Assembly: GCA_012861695.1 (NCBI GenBank)
Contig: JAAOOA010000166.1
Location: 434,001 to 498,000, forward strand
Direction of reading: 5' to 3'
DNA length: 64,000 nucleotides
DNA from: Trematomus loennbergii
Lineage: Eukaryota > Chordata > Actinopteri > Perciformes > Nototheniidae
In this document: positions 1 through 12,843 of the stretch, piece after piece
Layout: every line of letters begins with the position of its first letter
Numbering within the stretch: the stretch's first letter is position 1
Program-made: the position numbers and the translations under genes
The notes under the pieces: generated by a model
Told to the model about the DNA's origin: nothing
What the model saw: only the letters and a program-made list of their open reading frames with translations
Databases searched by the model: none

Positions 1-257
<257 letters not shown>

Positions 258-288
258 ACACCCTGATCCCGCTTCAACAAACAACAAA

Positions 289-304
289 GGCTCTTTTAAG
301 AGCC
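289..304 (+). promoter_or_regulatory. Histone mRNA 3' stem-loop (H2A, 1 kb)
   Basis: GGCTCTTTTAAGAGCC followed by ACCCAC, 31 nt after the stop. A 6-bp stem and TTTA loop form the SLBP/U7-dependent processing signal that replaces a poly(A) tail on replicative histone mRNAs. Confidence 0.95.
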
Positions 305-2212
305 ACCCACTTCCAACTAAAGCACATTCCCCTCTTCACAACTACTTAATGACCCAGAACAGTAATCTCCCCCCTTGCCCTATATGTATTGAGGTGTACA
401 ACATACACAACATGTCGTATATTACACCAAGTCACTCGACTAAAAACACCCACATTATAGAGCAATATAAATTTGAAACAACCCCAAATGACTACTAATG
501 ATATATGTATTTCAGGTTGTAGCCTCGGGTCGGCAACAGGCGGACCGCGGTCCGGATCCGGACCCAGACGGACACGGACCTATAATCAATACATTAATAG
601 GGGATTTCAATTTTGACGGGGCGATTCTATTTTAAGCCGCCGACAGGGGGCGAAAGAGACAGCGATACAGGGAGAGAAACACAGAAGAGACGAGAGAGCG
701 GCAGAAAGAAGCGGAGAGGAAAGTGAGTGAAGAGAATAATTAGCGATACAGGGAGAGAAGCGGTGAATGTGAATACATTTAGGAATACTTTTTGGAATTA
801 TTGGTGGAAAAGTTTCCTCATAAAATGTAATATTCATTACCAGCAGAACTGTGTGCACACTGCACAGCGCTGCAACATGTCTGTGAGGCCCCGCCCCCGC
901 ACGCAGATCAGAGAGAAATCTCTTTTAAAATATATAGAAACGGAGATGGTTCGATAAAATGTGAAAGATAACGTTTATGTAGCATTTCTTTATTGTCGAA
1001 ATGATGACATTTCATAACGGGATCAAATCAAAGTGAATGGCCTGCTGCTGCTGAATGCATGGGGCAAGTGACTGGAAACAGTTTTAAAAGTTATTACGTC
1101 GTTTCAGATAATAAATAATAATAGTAATTCATTCTATTTAGGGGCGCCTTTCAAAGCACCCAAGGACACCTGACAATTCATAACATATTCTAAGGAAAGG
1201 TTTAAGAGAGTACAAATAATGCAGGGAGCTGTCCAGAATGACCCAAAGATGTTGTGTTTGAGTTGTGCTCTTGATAAGCCATTAAAACAGTAAAATAAGT
1301 GTCTCCTGTTCACCAAAACATACCCATCTGTTATGGAAAAATAAAGTATTCCAAAAGTATTCTAAAAGTAATCTGAATACGTTACTTTTTTAAGACACGT
1401 AACTCTAACTGTATTCGGATTACTTTCAGAGCCATGTATTCAGTAACCGATTACATTTACAAAGTAACCCTCCCAACCCTGATTAAAAGTGCCAAAACGC
1501 CACTATGAGACAAAACACAAAGTGTTTGACCAAACATTCCCTCTCAAGTCAGAACTGAGGTCACAAAAAATAAGCAGTCTCAGAGCCCAATATGATCAGT
1601 CCACCAGGATCAAAATTAAAACTAAATATCGTTCCAGGGCAGGCTAACCGAGGCTAACCAATGAGCACCTGCATGTGTGTATGAGAATGGCCCGACACCA
1701 TTTCAGCCCAGATTTAAACTCCTGGCAGGACAAGCTCAAGCTCAATTCTCGCACTGAATTAAAGAAAAGTGAGTGAGGGACTGCAATATAAGAGGGAAAG
1801 AAAGAGAAACTTTAAAACTGTTCAATTGTTATGATGTGTAAAGACTGATATGTTCTATAATCGTCTGAAACTGTTAAGTCATGATGTGAAACGGTTAACA
1901 AAGCTATTTATTTAAATGCAGCCCGAGAGGAACATTACACATATCCACAGTATTTACTGTATATCTGTATAGTTCAATGTTAATTGACAATAAATATTGT
2001 TGTTTTTGAATTGTACTTTCTTTATCTGATTGGCAGTCAGTTGTTGATTACATGCAGACGTTGATACAGCTACAGGCTACTTCAATATATATCACACTAA
2101 TTCATTAAGCAAGTTAGATATTTGATGTTCCGGACCTTTGCATGGGGAGATTTTCTCTAACTGGACCTCGTTGAATTTTAGTTGAATACCCTGCTCTATA
2201 CAGTAAAGTCTA
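305..2212. other. H2A 3' flank interrupted by a ~1.7-kb insertion
   Basis: Bases 305-515 match the 3' flank of the H2A gene at 37.2 kb. Homology then stops and resumes at about 2213 (CTAAAGCAAACTCCTTTTC; matching position about 37440). The intervening ~1.7 kb is therefore an insertion here or a deletion there. It starts with a CpG-rich block (about 520-585, rich in CGGACCG/CCGGATCCGG) like a transposon end. It also holds, at about 1330-1486, an inverted piece resembling the common fish hAT end that reads CAGGGTTGGGAGGGTTACTT on the minus strand. No gene is recognised in it. Confidence 0.5.
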
Positions 2213-3330
2213 ATTTCAACTAAAGCAAACTCCTTTTCACACTTTCCTTCGTACATCAAGCAGGTTAATCATCACATTCTCAAATGAATAGCGGTGTGGT
2301 TTCAACATCTGTCTGTCCACATGCATAAAGCCCCAACGTTTGTTGGACCCATCATTAATGTGTAACTCAGTTTACACTACACTATATCAGTATTACTTAT
2401 TGGCAGGTGTCTGCAGTTCACCGATCAATAGCGTACCGTAACATTTAAGAACTCGATTGTATCTTTTGCCCACACGCACATTGAAATGAATACAACTGGT
2501 TATATTTCGTTCCAGCCTTTATCCACCAGATGTCAGAGTTCACCAACAAATGTTTGGAGCAGAACGAAAATAGTGGCTCTATTGTAGTGGATTAAATATG
2601 AACACATTTGTCTTTCTAACAGTTCTTTATTTATGTTGTATTAGCATTTTAAGAAATTAGGTACATCTAGGTACATATATTAATGAAGTTATTATCTTTT
2701 AGCCAATTAGCAGTTCTTTAATGTGACCATTGTATATTATACCGTTAGGAGTTAGTTTAGTAGCTCTAAAACATACATGGCACAAACTATTACATCACTA
2801 TTTCAAGATTAGATACATTTCAGGACTTGTTCATATATACATATATCTCAGGACTAATAATGATAAACAAGTTTACTATGACAGCTATTTGTTACAGTGT
2901 AGGATTAACATATATTGATAACTCGACACTGAGCATGCGCACGCACAGAGTTTAGGTTATCGATGTACTCTCACCAGGGACTAAGTACTACCATACCAAA
3001 ATAATACTGTACAGTGGTGCAATAGTACCACATTACACTCGAAACAAACATCTATAACGAAATGACTAACATACAGGAATAAATCAGCCAATAACGTAAT
3101 ATTACAAACGGCACCACTCAGATTCCAAATTGTTGTGTACAATAAGAGTCACTCTTAAAATATTGTAAAAGGAGTAGCCTCTTTAAAGTGGACCTATCAT
3201 GCTATATTTGAATACTATATTGTAGGGCAATACCTATATAAAACATGTCTGTGAAGTTTTTTTTTCAAAATACCAAACAGATCATGCATTTTAGCCATGC
3301 CTCATTTCGCTCTATTTGCTCTTTTCCAGC
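2213..3330. repeat. Duplicated H2A downstream flank, then unassigned AT-rich DNA
   Basis: Bases 2213 to about 2870 are near-identical to about 37436-38250, so this is part of the duplicated H2A segment. The 37-kb copy has about 160 extra bases around 38030-38200. From about 2930 to 3330 I see no gene and no recognised repeat. Confidence 0.7.
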
Positions 3331-3339
3331 CCTGTTTTT

Positions 3340-3440
3340 GCAAGGGCTGATTCTGTGAGAAGTCTTCTTCGCTGCTTTTGTGGCAGACTACAGCGCCACT
3401 TACAGGCCTGGCATATGTACTACAGCGTCTCCAGTGCTTT
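3340..3440. repeat. Repeat fragment shared with 57.7 kb
   Basis: AGTCTTCTTCGCTGCTTTTG ... CAGCGCCACTTACAG ... GGCATATGTACTACAGCGT recurs at about 57738-57822, inside a stack of DNA transposon remnants. The short conserved reading frame across both copies is a by-product of this shared repeat, not a gene. Confidence 0.6.
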
Positions 3441-3454
3441 CACGGGCTATGGTG

Positions 3455-4012
3455 ATTTATTTACATTTGCCCATTTTTCATTTAGGTTCAAGTTTCTGCT
3501 TGCAGGTCTCTTTTTTGTTGAGACCTCAAACGGGGCTTCCCCCTGAGCCTCACTCGGGGGGTCTGGATATTCCGGAGTTGGTGAAAAAGACCCCGAGTTA
3601 CTCTCAGAGGGTGAGTGGAGGTGGGTGCTGACTCGCTGACCAGCTGTCAGGGCTGGAATCAAACCTTGGGCTTTCGCTCACACTCTCATAATATTTCTCA
3701 TCTTCAATATCACTCTCAGAACTGTACTCACTCTCTACATCACTGTCAATAGTTAATCTACCCTCACCTGACCGGGATGGAGAGTCGTCTTCAGGAGTTG
3801 AAGGTTGTTGATCTTCAGGGAGAGGGAGATCCTTGCTGGCAGGACGACAATCAGGCTGCTGCTGGGCTGCTGGGTGAGGACCAGGCTGCTGATGTTGATC
3901 AGAAGGAGGACCAGGCTGCTGCTGGGCTGAAGGACCAGGACCAGGACCAGGCTGATACTGGGCTGCAGGTCGAGGACCAGGACCAGGCTGCTGCTGGGCT
4001 GAAAGCAAATCC
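3455..4012 (-). mobile_element. Tx1/L1-like LINE fragment (ORF1 tail / ORF2 start region)
   Basis: The minus strand encodes a Pro/Gln-rich repeat (Q-Q-Q-P-G-P-G-P units) followed by an acidic Ser/Glu stretch (D-S-D-V-E-S-E-Y-S-S-E-S-D-I-E). It matches, base for base over long runs, the plus-strand LINE segment at about 35830-36245. There it is followed directly by the start of the endonuclease frame, which places this piece at the end of ORF1 or in the linker before ORF2. Both ends are truncated. An apparent 134-codon frame here (3604-4008) is part of the LINE, not a host gene. Confidence 0.75.
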
Positions 4013-4972
<960 letters not shown>

Positions 4973-5175
4973 TTTCAGTTTAGGTTCGCAGAAAATAATA
5001 ATTCTCTAGCTACAAGAGGTGCCTTATCAGTGGCGTAACAAGGTTGTGATTGGCCCCGGTGCAAATATTGTTTTGGGGCCCCCTCCCCCCATCGCCCCAA
5101 ACATAAGCGCACGCTGATGCGCTCACACACGCACGAACATACACAACCACTCAGAAGCGCCACATGTATAGGCTA
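4973..5175. repeat. Transposon-like end next to hAT-type ORF
   Basis: CAGTGGCGTAACAAGG at about 5030 followed by a GC-rich GGCCCC block resembles the terminal repeat of widespread fish hAT elements. It lies directly beside the transposase-like reading frame at 5176-5589. The inverted partner was not located. Confidence 0.4.
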
Positions 5176-5589
5176 TCAACAACAGCCTGCCCTGGCCTCA
5201 GACCACCACAGCCAGACATGTTTGTCTCTGGGGAATGGGCCGGTAGGTCTACACAGACCGGTTGCTATAATATAGCTTTTGATCTTGGCGTCGGGGGTCT
5301 TAATAGCGCCATAGAGTCCCCTATCGGTTGAGGCCCTTGGGGGAACTGTTGGAACACCGCCGGGCACAGCCAAATCCAGCCTCTCCTCCTGGCTGGCTGG
5401 AGAAGAAGGTTGCACAGCCACGGCCACGGATACAGCTTCACTTGTGGAGCTAGATGGCAATGATGGTGGTGAGGCAGGTGAGCCATCGATAGCCTCCGGC
5501 TCCGGCTGCCGCTGCACGTCAACATTGCTAACGTTAGCGCTCGATTTCGAGGACGATGTATGACAAAAAAAACGGTCTAATTTTGTCAA
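5176..5589 (-). pseudogene. hAT-type (ZMYM1/TTF-like) transposase N-terminal remnant
   Basis: A 137-codon minus-strand frame with a low-complexity Ser/Pro/Ala region (residues about 20-75). It then has D-R-G-L-Y-G-A-I-K-T-P-D-A-K ... L-C-R-P-T-G-P-F-P-R-D, reminiscent of the segment just before the TTF-type zinc finger in ZMYM1-like hAT transposases (consensus around G-P-x-Q-P ... F-P-R-D). The catalytic hAT core and dimerisation domain are absent, so this is a truncated, probably dead copy. Its neighbour at 4973-5175 looks like a transposon end. An ordinary host protein is less likely. The identification rests on a short motif and is moderate. Confidence 0.45.
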
Positions 5590-5639
5590 TTTAGCTGTTA
5601 CATCTCCTTGTTTAGCTGTACATCTCCTTGTTCTCTGGA

Positions 5640-6675
5640 TGTTTTATTTCTAGTCTTTTAATTTCTCTTATGTACAATGCGATACGATACGATATTACTT
5701 TATTTGTCAGATCAAGACTGAAATTTGACTTGCGTCACAGCAGCTCCATGTCCAACATCAACAGACAAATATCCAGACAAAAATACATGAAACACAAAAA
5801 ACAAACATTTAACATAACAGCACAAACTGAGAGAAAAGCTGCTCAAAGAGCCTTCAGCGTGCATTTGATCTGGGATTTAGCTCTGTATTTACTGTGAGGA
5901 TTGACTGATGCACAAAGGAGTGCTTCAGTCTGACTTTATTGAATCGTGGGACCCTGTATCTCCGATTAGATGGTAGCAGTTCATATTCACTGTTCAGAAC
6001 ATGGTTTGGGTCAGAGATTATGTTGTTGGACAGCCTCACTAGGTTGTTATGATAGGCTGAGTCATAGAGTCTCTGACAGGGTTGACCAACAATCTTTGAG
6101 CAGATTTTTAACAGGTGGAGCAGTTTTGATTTTAAAGCTGCTGACAAACATTTATACCAAGTACTTGGTGTGAACGCCCCTATTGGGGACTTTATGGGAG
6201 TCAGATGGTGAGCCAAAAATGATTTCCTCAGTTTTCTGGTGTTGATCTCAAGAGCATTGCTATCAGTCCACTCGACCACCTGATTTACAGCCTGTTGGTG
6301 CAGCTCAGGGTCGTCTGTGTTACTGAGCAGAGATATTATTGCAGTATCATCGGAGTACTTAATGATGACTTGATTTGGTGTGTTGGTACGACAATCATCA
6401 GTGTAGAGAGTAAAGAGCACAGCTGAACTCACGCAGCCCTGGGGGGCACCTACATTGGTTGTGATGGCAGATGACAAGGTTTTGTTAACCTTCACAAGTT
6501 GCTCTCTACTAGTGAGGAAAGCAGCATACCAGTAAATCAGGTATGGATGGAGTAGGGATGTCATCCAATAACGAAGAACACAGGTGGCTTGGTGTATTCG
6601 TAGGAGGCCGATCGCATTGTAGCTCCAGCATAGCCTCGCGGCTGTAGCAGCGTAGAGGCCGGGGCTCCTCGCCAT
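5640..6675 (-). mobile_element. Non-LTR retrotransposon (CR1/L2/Rex1-like) RT C-terminal half
   Basis: The minus-strand frame 6675-5854 (273 aa) carries reverse transcriptase motifs: G-A-P-Q-G-C-V-S-S-A-V-L-F-T-L-Y-T-D-D-C, then K-Y-S-D-D-T-A-I-I (the usual F/Y-A-D-D reads S-D-D). It then has the V-E-W-T-D-S-N-A-L-E-I-N-T-R-K block and a C-terminus with S-E-Y-E-L-L-P-S-N-R-R-Y-R-V-P, typical of fish CR1/L2/Rex1-type elements. Downstream on the minus strand is the 3' UTR with a short tandem tail (ATCGT units, about 5670-5690). Internal deletions remove the connection between thumb and tail, so it is a 5'-truncated dead copy. Confidence 0.8.
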
Positions 6676-8323
6676 ACCTGTTCGTGTTGTGGCTCAGGTG
6701 TGTTTTGAAAAGTTGTATGGCCAGACATGGTCCGCAGAAGGCAAAAGTAATCCACAGGATCAAAAGCATGGTCTCTCAAAAATGATGTTTCATACAGACA
6801 AACAACGTTTAGACAATAATTAGCCCAAAACAAACAAACAAAAAACAAAACACAAGACGGACGGAGCAACTGAGACGCGGTGCGCAGCCGAGCAGCGCAC
6901 TTCACGCAATGTTGTTGCTACTCATGTACGCCTTGTGTTTTGCTGCTGCAACGCAAACATTTCCCAAATTAGTATGAATAAACTTCTTATCTTAATCCTC
7001 AAATATTAACACATTTTACTTTTTTTTTTAAAACATATTGATTTAACTACATACACATATCGATATGTTATATAAATATTGCAAATCAAAACCTTTATTG
7101 ACTACTAATTACCAACAATCGCAGTTCTATCTCCTGTTATTAACGCATTCAAACGGCCCGCCACGAACTTCCGGGAACTATCTGAGTCTCCATGACGTGA
7201 CAAGCATTTTGGACTTCCGTTGTCGCAACTCTCAACAAAAAGGCTCTGATCCAATCTATTTGGAATCATCCATCAAAATGTACGCTAATGTTTTTGGAAC
7301 ACATATATATAATCAAAACCAGGAGCTAATCTGATCTCCTCAGTTAAATTTCCTTTAATTTGTAACAGTATGAAGTCACAATTATATATGAAGCATTATA
7401 CTATTATGTTTAAAAAGTACACAAAGGTAACGTGCTATACTATAATATGATTATTATTCTACAATGCACATGATTGTTTTACTTCATATATATAATAAAC
7501 TTGTGGGTTTTGTATAATATTGTTTCAGTAACCTTTTTTCATTTAAGTTTAATTGGAATTGTGATAACATGATATAATTTCAATAATGTACTGAATTATT
7601 ATACAGTGTGTTCAGGCATTAAACAATAAAAATGTTTGAATAAAGTATATTAGTAATAAGATACAAAATAAAATAAACAGTGAATATAAGTATAGTAGAA
7701 AATACATATATTAAAAATGATTCACATTATAGAATATTGTGGATGGATTCAAATGTTTACATATAGTTGACTTATATACCAAAGTATATAAATTACATTA
7801 CATTGCATTTAGCTGACGCTTTTATCCAAATTACAGATGTGCGAGGTTGCTGTTGTGCAGAGGGTTCATGGTTCTGGAGAAGGAGAAGCTAAAGTGAGCT
7901 CTCTGCCAGCCAGAGGAGACGCTGGATCAGTCTGTGGGAGAAGGAGCTCTGCTGTCTGTCCAGCTGCAGGTGGAGAGGGTGGTGAGGGTAATAGTTAATG
8001 TGTAGTAAAGACACATTTTAATATAATAATAGTATGTACATGAAATATGTACGTTAAAACAATGTCATATAGGAAATAATGTACATATAAGGGATAATGT
8101 TTTAGAGGAATATGTAAGTAGATGTCTTATAACAATATAAAATGTATTGTACTAAGAGGAAATAGATGAATGTAGTATACCAGGTAACATGTTATTCATG
8201 TTTCATTCAAGCCATCTTTATATCAGTTAATTAACTTCTTGTAAAACATAAGGTACTCTGGTGTTGCAAAATATAAACATGTCATATTAAAACAGGAGAA
8301 GTGCTCTTTTGGTGTATGTGGGT
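6676..8323. other. Gene-free flank of H1, partly an inverted duplicate of 14.8-15.3 kb
   Basis: No gene recognised. The block AGGAGCTAATCTGATCTCCT at about 7321 occurs inverted near 15283-15303, and the bases beside the H1 stem-loop (8283-8320) occur inverted at 14792-14830. The two H1 genes were therefore duplicated with their 3' flanks. Bases 7791-7985 begin with the common fish repeat TTACATTACATTGCATTTAG..GACGCTTTTATCCAAA. Confidence 0.6.
7791..7985. repeat. Common teleost interspersed repeat fragment
   Basis: Starts TTACATTACATTGCATTTAG followed by CTGACGCTTTTATCCAAA. The same head occurs at 32620 and, attached to a tRNA-like body, at 47902. Here only the head matches; the remainder is unassigned. 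Confidence 0.6.
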
Positions 8324-8339
8324 GGCTCTTAAAAGAGCC
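8324..8339 (-). promoter_or_regulatory. Histone mRNA 3' stem-loop (H1, 8 kb)
   Basis: GGCTCTTAAAAGAGCC on the plus strand, 26 nt beyond the H1 stop. On the transcript side it is followed by ACCCACATACACCAAAAGAGCACTT, the same run as after the 14-kb and 40-kb H1 genes. The A-rich CAAAAGAGCA is a candidate U7 histone downstream element. Confidence 0.93.
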
Positions 8340-8365
8340 TTTTGTAGATGAAGTAGATGATCTGT

Positions 8366-8980
8366 TTACTTCTTCGCTGCTTTCCTGGCTGGTGCCTTCT
8401 TCACTGCTTTGGCAGCTGGTTTAACCACTTCTTCACAGCTTTCTTGGGGTTGCGGTCTTCTTGGGGTCGCTGCCTTCTGGGTGCTGCCTTCTTGGCCACC
8501 ACCTTCTTCTTCGGGCTCTTTGTGATCTTCTTCACGGGGGTTTTCTTGGCAGCAGTAGCAGGCTTCTTCGCCTTCTTGGGTGTTACTGCTTCTTGGCGGC
8601 TGGCTTCTTAGCGGCGGGTTTCTTCGCTGCTGCTGCTGCCGGCTTCTTGGCTTTGACTGCGGGCTTCTTCGCTACCTTCTTGGGCTTCTCGGCGGGCTTG
8701 GCTGCCTTGAAGGAGCCGCTAGCTCCGGATCCCTTGACCTGCACCAGGGCTCCATTCTCCACCAACTTCTTCACGGCGCGTTTCACCTGGTTGGCGTTGT
8801 CGATGCCTTTAACGGCCAGCTCCTTCTTCAGGGCGACATAGGAAATCCCTTTACGCTCCTTGGAGGCGGTGACGGCATTCAACACGAGATCAGCGGCGCT
8901 GGGGCCTGCCTTCTTCGGCTTGGTGGCACTCTTCTTCGGGGACTTGGCCGGTGCGGCGGCGCGGGAGCGGATTCTGCCAT
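8366..8980 (-). CDS. Linker histone H1 (non-canonical globular domain), multiply frameshifted as written
   Basis: Linker histone that binds nucleosome dyad and linker DNA. Start ATG at 8980 (M-A-E-S-A-P), stop TAA at 8366-8368. The central frame (8885-8583) encodes the winged-helix globular domain ([16 protein letters not shown] ... [16 protein letters not shown]) and the start of the Lys/Ala/Pro-rich tail. Compared with the 40-kb copy, single bases are missing at about 8960 (N-tail) and about 8588, and at several places in the tail (about 8426, 8448, 8466, 8480), mostly in G or C runs. As written no single frame is open. The flank and 5' region match the 40-kb H1 in direct orientation and the 14-kb H1 in inverted orientation. 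Either a decaying copy or, more likely, assembly error. Confidence 0.85.
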
Positions 8981-9039
8981 GTTGCTTTCAAAGTGGATTC
9001 TCTGGTCTTGGTGAGACTGATAGAGAAATCCCAGCAAAG

Positions 9040-9132
9040 AGCGGAACTTAAACACACCATGAGAACCGTAGAGACTCAATCTCAGCCTGTCTCACAGGAG
9101 CAGCAGGCATACTGTGCCACTTTGTGTTTTCT
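9040..9132 (-). promoter_or_regulatory. H1 promoter: AAACACA box and TTTAAG box
   Basis: Read on the minus strand, GAGAAAACACAAAG (AAACACA at 9129-9123) is the H1-specific AC box. GTTTAAG at about 9053-9047 is a TATA-like element closer to the ATG at 8980. The same pair precedes both other H1 genes. Confidence 0.75.
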
Positions 9133-10575
9133 CTTCACGAACAAATGTAATAAAATCACACCTGGAAGGAACCATATATTGTAAACTTCACCTTAAACGA
9201 TAGCAAAGGAGTTTATCTTCATGTAAAAGTGAAATTGACCTCAATATTGTGTTATTATTTTAATGGGAAGCCTTTCGACCTCCCTCAAATGCTGCCGTGT
9301 GAGTCATAAATATGTGACTTTCCTCTCTAATTTCCCTCTTAAACGCTTTAAAATACTTTCAAATTCGACTTAAACTAGTTGGGCATAGAAATAAGATGTT
9401 TGGTTAAAGACCTAACCTAAACAAAGTTTACAAATATAAATATGTTAATGTTAAACAGAGGTTAGTTTTGTCTCTGCAAACACACTCAAAAGAGTCGTGG
9501 GATTGTACTCGGTTCTGATAGAGAGTCGGTATGTTTTCTTTTACACTTCATCATTTAGGATAATTTAACTTAATGTAACACTTTGATGACATGTAGGCCT
9601 ATCTGTTCTTCTTCAGAAAACTAAGTAACCTGCCGTTTGCCTGCTGGAGTGATTTACAGTAGCTATGCCAGTACATTAATTTTTTCCGATAACACGTCAA
9701 TCATATAAGTGTATTCCTCTATACTTTATCATATCACTTTTATGATTTTTATCTATACATTTTGCGTCTTTTAATTTCGTATGTTTAACTTTAAAAGACA
9801 CAGCAGAAACGCATTTACAAAAAACACACAAACAGTTGGAACATTTAAATCGGGGCTGTTTTTGAGAAACTTGATTACTTGAGTTATTTGTTACACTCAT
9901 TAAAGACTATTACAATACAATAGTTCACAAAATCTGCTCCAAGAAACACCTTTAATAAACTTTAGACTCAGAAGATTAGAGACTTTAAATAGGCTTCTTA
10001 GGTGTTTGGCTCCACACATGTCTGACTAGGATTTTAACTTTATTATTATTTAACACAGGTTAAAGGTGCTTGTTTCTTTCTCTCATGTATTGGTATTCTG
10101 CATACTCTTAAAATAAAGCATATCTTCTGACTGTTTATCACATATATTCTCAAGGTCACGATGAATGACCAGCAGTTTCACCACAATAGGCCTACATTGT
10201 TTTTATTCAGAAATGTTAACCAAATAACATTAGAAATAACATAAATTGCAGGACAAGAAGATGTATACTTTTCTGTATTTAGTCGACGCATAACCTGAAA
10301 ACCTTTTAAAATAACTTAATCTATTTATGTTTTTGTGTTTGCCTTTAAATACTTCTTACATGAATCTTGAGATGCACCAACTTGAACACACCCGTAATTG
10401 GGTGATTCGGGTCTTGAAACAGACAGCCTCTGCTTAATGCCTGAGTCCAAATAAATATCATTACAATAAAACAATTGTACATTCTGTTTTTGTCCATCTT
10501 ATTCTATTTACATCTATATAGACTCTTTCATTAGCTTGGTCACTTAAAACAATCTGCATTATTGAGATTATTGTA
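9133..10575. other. H1 5' flank, AT-rich, gene-free
   Basis: Bases about 9180-9500 are an inverted partial match to 13630-13960 (for example CTCTGCAAACACACTCA at about 9471 versus TGAGTGTGTTTGCAGAC at about 13644). This is the 5' flank of the paired H1 genes. No gene is seen in the remaining AT-rich sequence. Confidence 0.6.
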
Positions 10576-10579
10576 TTAA

Positions 10580-10959
10580 AGGTGGGGTAGGTACATTTGA
10601 GAAACCGGCTCGAGATCGCTAGAATTTGAAAAATACACAACCGGAAAAAATCTGCCACTTCCTTACAGAGCCCCTCCTCCAACACACACGAACGCGCACA
10701 TGACCAATGAGGGCACGAGATAAGTTAGTGCACAGATGGAAGGCTGACAGGCAGGTAGGCCATCTAGTTATTTTAGCCGGGCCCTAAAATGATTGGTCGT
10801 GCTTTTTACAGTACTACGGCTTCCACAGATGACATTTTTGTATGTATTTGTTGTCAAAGCACTTAAGATATTCATTGCTATCGGGATGTTAACAGCATTC
10901 CATGGAATATAACAAAAAGTGTATCTCGAGCCGGTTTCTCAAACTTACCTACCCCACCT
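10580..10959. mobile_element. 380-bp MITE with TTAA target duplication
   Basis: Terminal inverted repeats AGGTGGGGTAGGTA, continuing TTTGAGAAACCGGCTCGAGAT after a 1-3 base difference, face each other at 10580 and 10959. TTAA is present immediately outside both ends (10576-10579, 10960-10963), as expected for a piggyBac-type insertion. The interior is non-coding. It lies near the centre of the inverted H1 pair. Confidence 0.85.
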
Positions 10960-11099
10960 TTAATATTATATTTATGTTTTATTATTATTATTATTATATT
11001 ATGTATCAAGTTTACTTCACCTCACATTTGTCTTGCAACATAAAATGCACTATTTTATTCTAATCGATTCTACGGTTTCTTTTTGCACTATTTTAATTT

Positions 11100-11235
11100 A
11101 ATTCGTTTTTTTATCAGTTTTATTGTTTTTTGTCCTATATAAATATGTTGCAATGTTGGAGGAGCCTGGGACTTAAGATTTGCATTGCCATGTATACACT
11201 GTACTGTGCATATGACAATAAAGCCTTTGCATGTT
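11100..11235 (+). repeat. Retroposon 3' tail
   Basis: Contains GCAATGTTGGAGGAGCCTGG ... TGTACTGTGCATATGACAATAAAG, the usual 3' end of a common fish LINE/SINE group. No coding part is attached. Confidence 0.5.
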
Positions 11236-11929
11236 GAATCTACCACCCCCACTGGTCCTTTCCATACATGATTTACTCTTTACAGCTCTTTGCACAAATG
11301 GTAACTGTATTTTGATGTCTCAGTTGAACCTGAAAATAACTAATTGTTGTTTCAAATGACATGTTATGAAGCGTCTAAAAGATAACATTAACACTAATTA
11401 AACATTAAATCTAAACAGTTTGCAAAACTTTATCATATATTCTTATATATTTGATGTGATCTGTGGCAAGATCTGATTGATTCCTTGTCCCTTTTAGGTT
11501 TCATTTGTGCATGTTGCAACACCTATTTTGAACATTAAACAAATAATATATTTGTTTTGGGTTTAGCTTCCACAGTATCTACTTATCTAAGTTCAGAGAT
11601 TGCTCTCTTTAAATCCCAATGTGGGAATACATTTTAGTTTCAGGTCTCCTCCTATTACAGCACATATGTAGTATGGATATGTAGAAGCACAATTGCAACT
11701 GGGTTGACCCTCTTTCTCAAATGTATGCATGCAAAGAATTGAGGGACAGAAAATCCCCAAAAATGATGTACACAATACAACCAGATGCAGTACAACATAT
11801 TCTTTGCCTTCTGCATGTAAAATACCATGTCATCTTCTGCCATAATAAATGTATGGTAGTACTGATGCATGCCTTCTTTATCAAGTATTTAAAGTATATC
11901 AAGTATATAAAGAAATTAGATTCAGACTT
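11236..11929. other. Unassigned AT-rich DNA
   Basis: No gene, RNA gene or repeat boundary recognised. The overlapping short frames on both strands here have no recognisable content. Confidence 0.4.
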
Positions 11930-12843
11930 AAATTGTATACCTCATATAAGCAGGGTGACTAAGACAGCCTTCTTTCACCTAAGAAATATTGCCAAAGTAC
12001 GCTCATTTTTAAACCGACCAAAGGCTGAAAAGCTCATGCATTCATATCAAGTAAGTTGGACTACTGTAATGCACTCTTCGCTGGTCTTCCAAAAAAAATC
12101 AATAGAAAAGCTTCAACTTATCTAGAACTCGAAGGCTTTTAACAATACCAGAAAAAGAGAGCACATTACTCCTGTTTTATCTGAACTACATCGGCTGCCA
12201 GTGCCTTTTAGAATTTATTTAAAAAAATGTTTAGTGGTTTTTAAAGCTCTTAATGGTTTGGCAGCCACGTATCTCACAGAGTCTCGTTGTATGTCCCTGG
12301 ATGTGCTGCCCTGGACGAGCCCTGAGGTCCACTTCAGCTTTTTAAATATCCCTAAAGTCCCCCAAAATAAAATGGGTGAGGCTTTCATCCACTACGCTCC
12401 CAAACTGTGGAACACCAGGAAATATCAGAGAGGACTCAGTGGACGTGTTTAAACGACAGCTAAAGACACATCTTTTTAGATTGGCTTTTTATTAGCGACA
12501 GCCGCCCTTTAGTATTTTAGTCTTTATTATTTACCTACTTTGATATATATATATATTTATTCATCTTAAAGGGTTTTATCTTATATTATTTATTATCTTT
12601 CCGAGATAAATCATTATTTACTTGATTGTATTTTATTTGTATTATCATACCTTTTGCCTCCTTGTGTCTCTTAACCTGTTAAAATGTTATATGTTGCTGC
12701 ATGTATCTGTAAAGGTCTTCACATCTGATCTGAGGGGAATTTCTTGTTATTTATTTTTACTTGTGATGTCTGCCATTTTGTAAAACACTTTGAGCAGCAC
12801 GTGCTGTATGAAAAGTGCTATATATATAAAGCTCTATTATTAT
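11930..12843 (+). mobile_element. L2/CR1-type LINE, 5'-truncated C-terminus and 3' UTR
   Basis: Plus strand in broken frames: V-T-K-T-A-F-F-H-L-R-N-I-A-K-V-R-S-F-L at about 11956, F-Q-K-K-S-I-E-K-L-Q-L-I at about 12090, H-R-L-P-V-P-F-R-I-Y at about 12190, then V-F-K-A-L-N-G-L-A-A-T-Y-L-T-E-S. This is the well-known C-terminal region of abundant fish L2/CR1 LINE proteins. The 3' UTR ends TTTGAGCAGCACGTGCTGTA...AAGTGCTATATATATAAAGC and an ATT microsatellite. Several frameshifts; inactive. Confidence 0.85.
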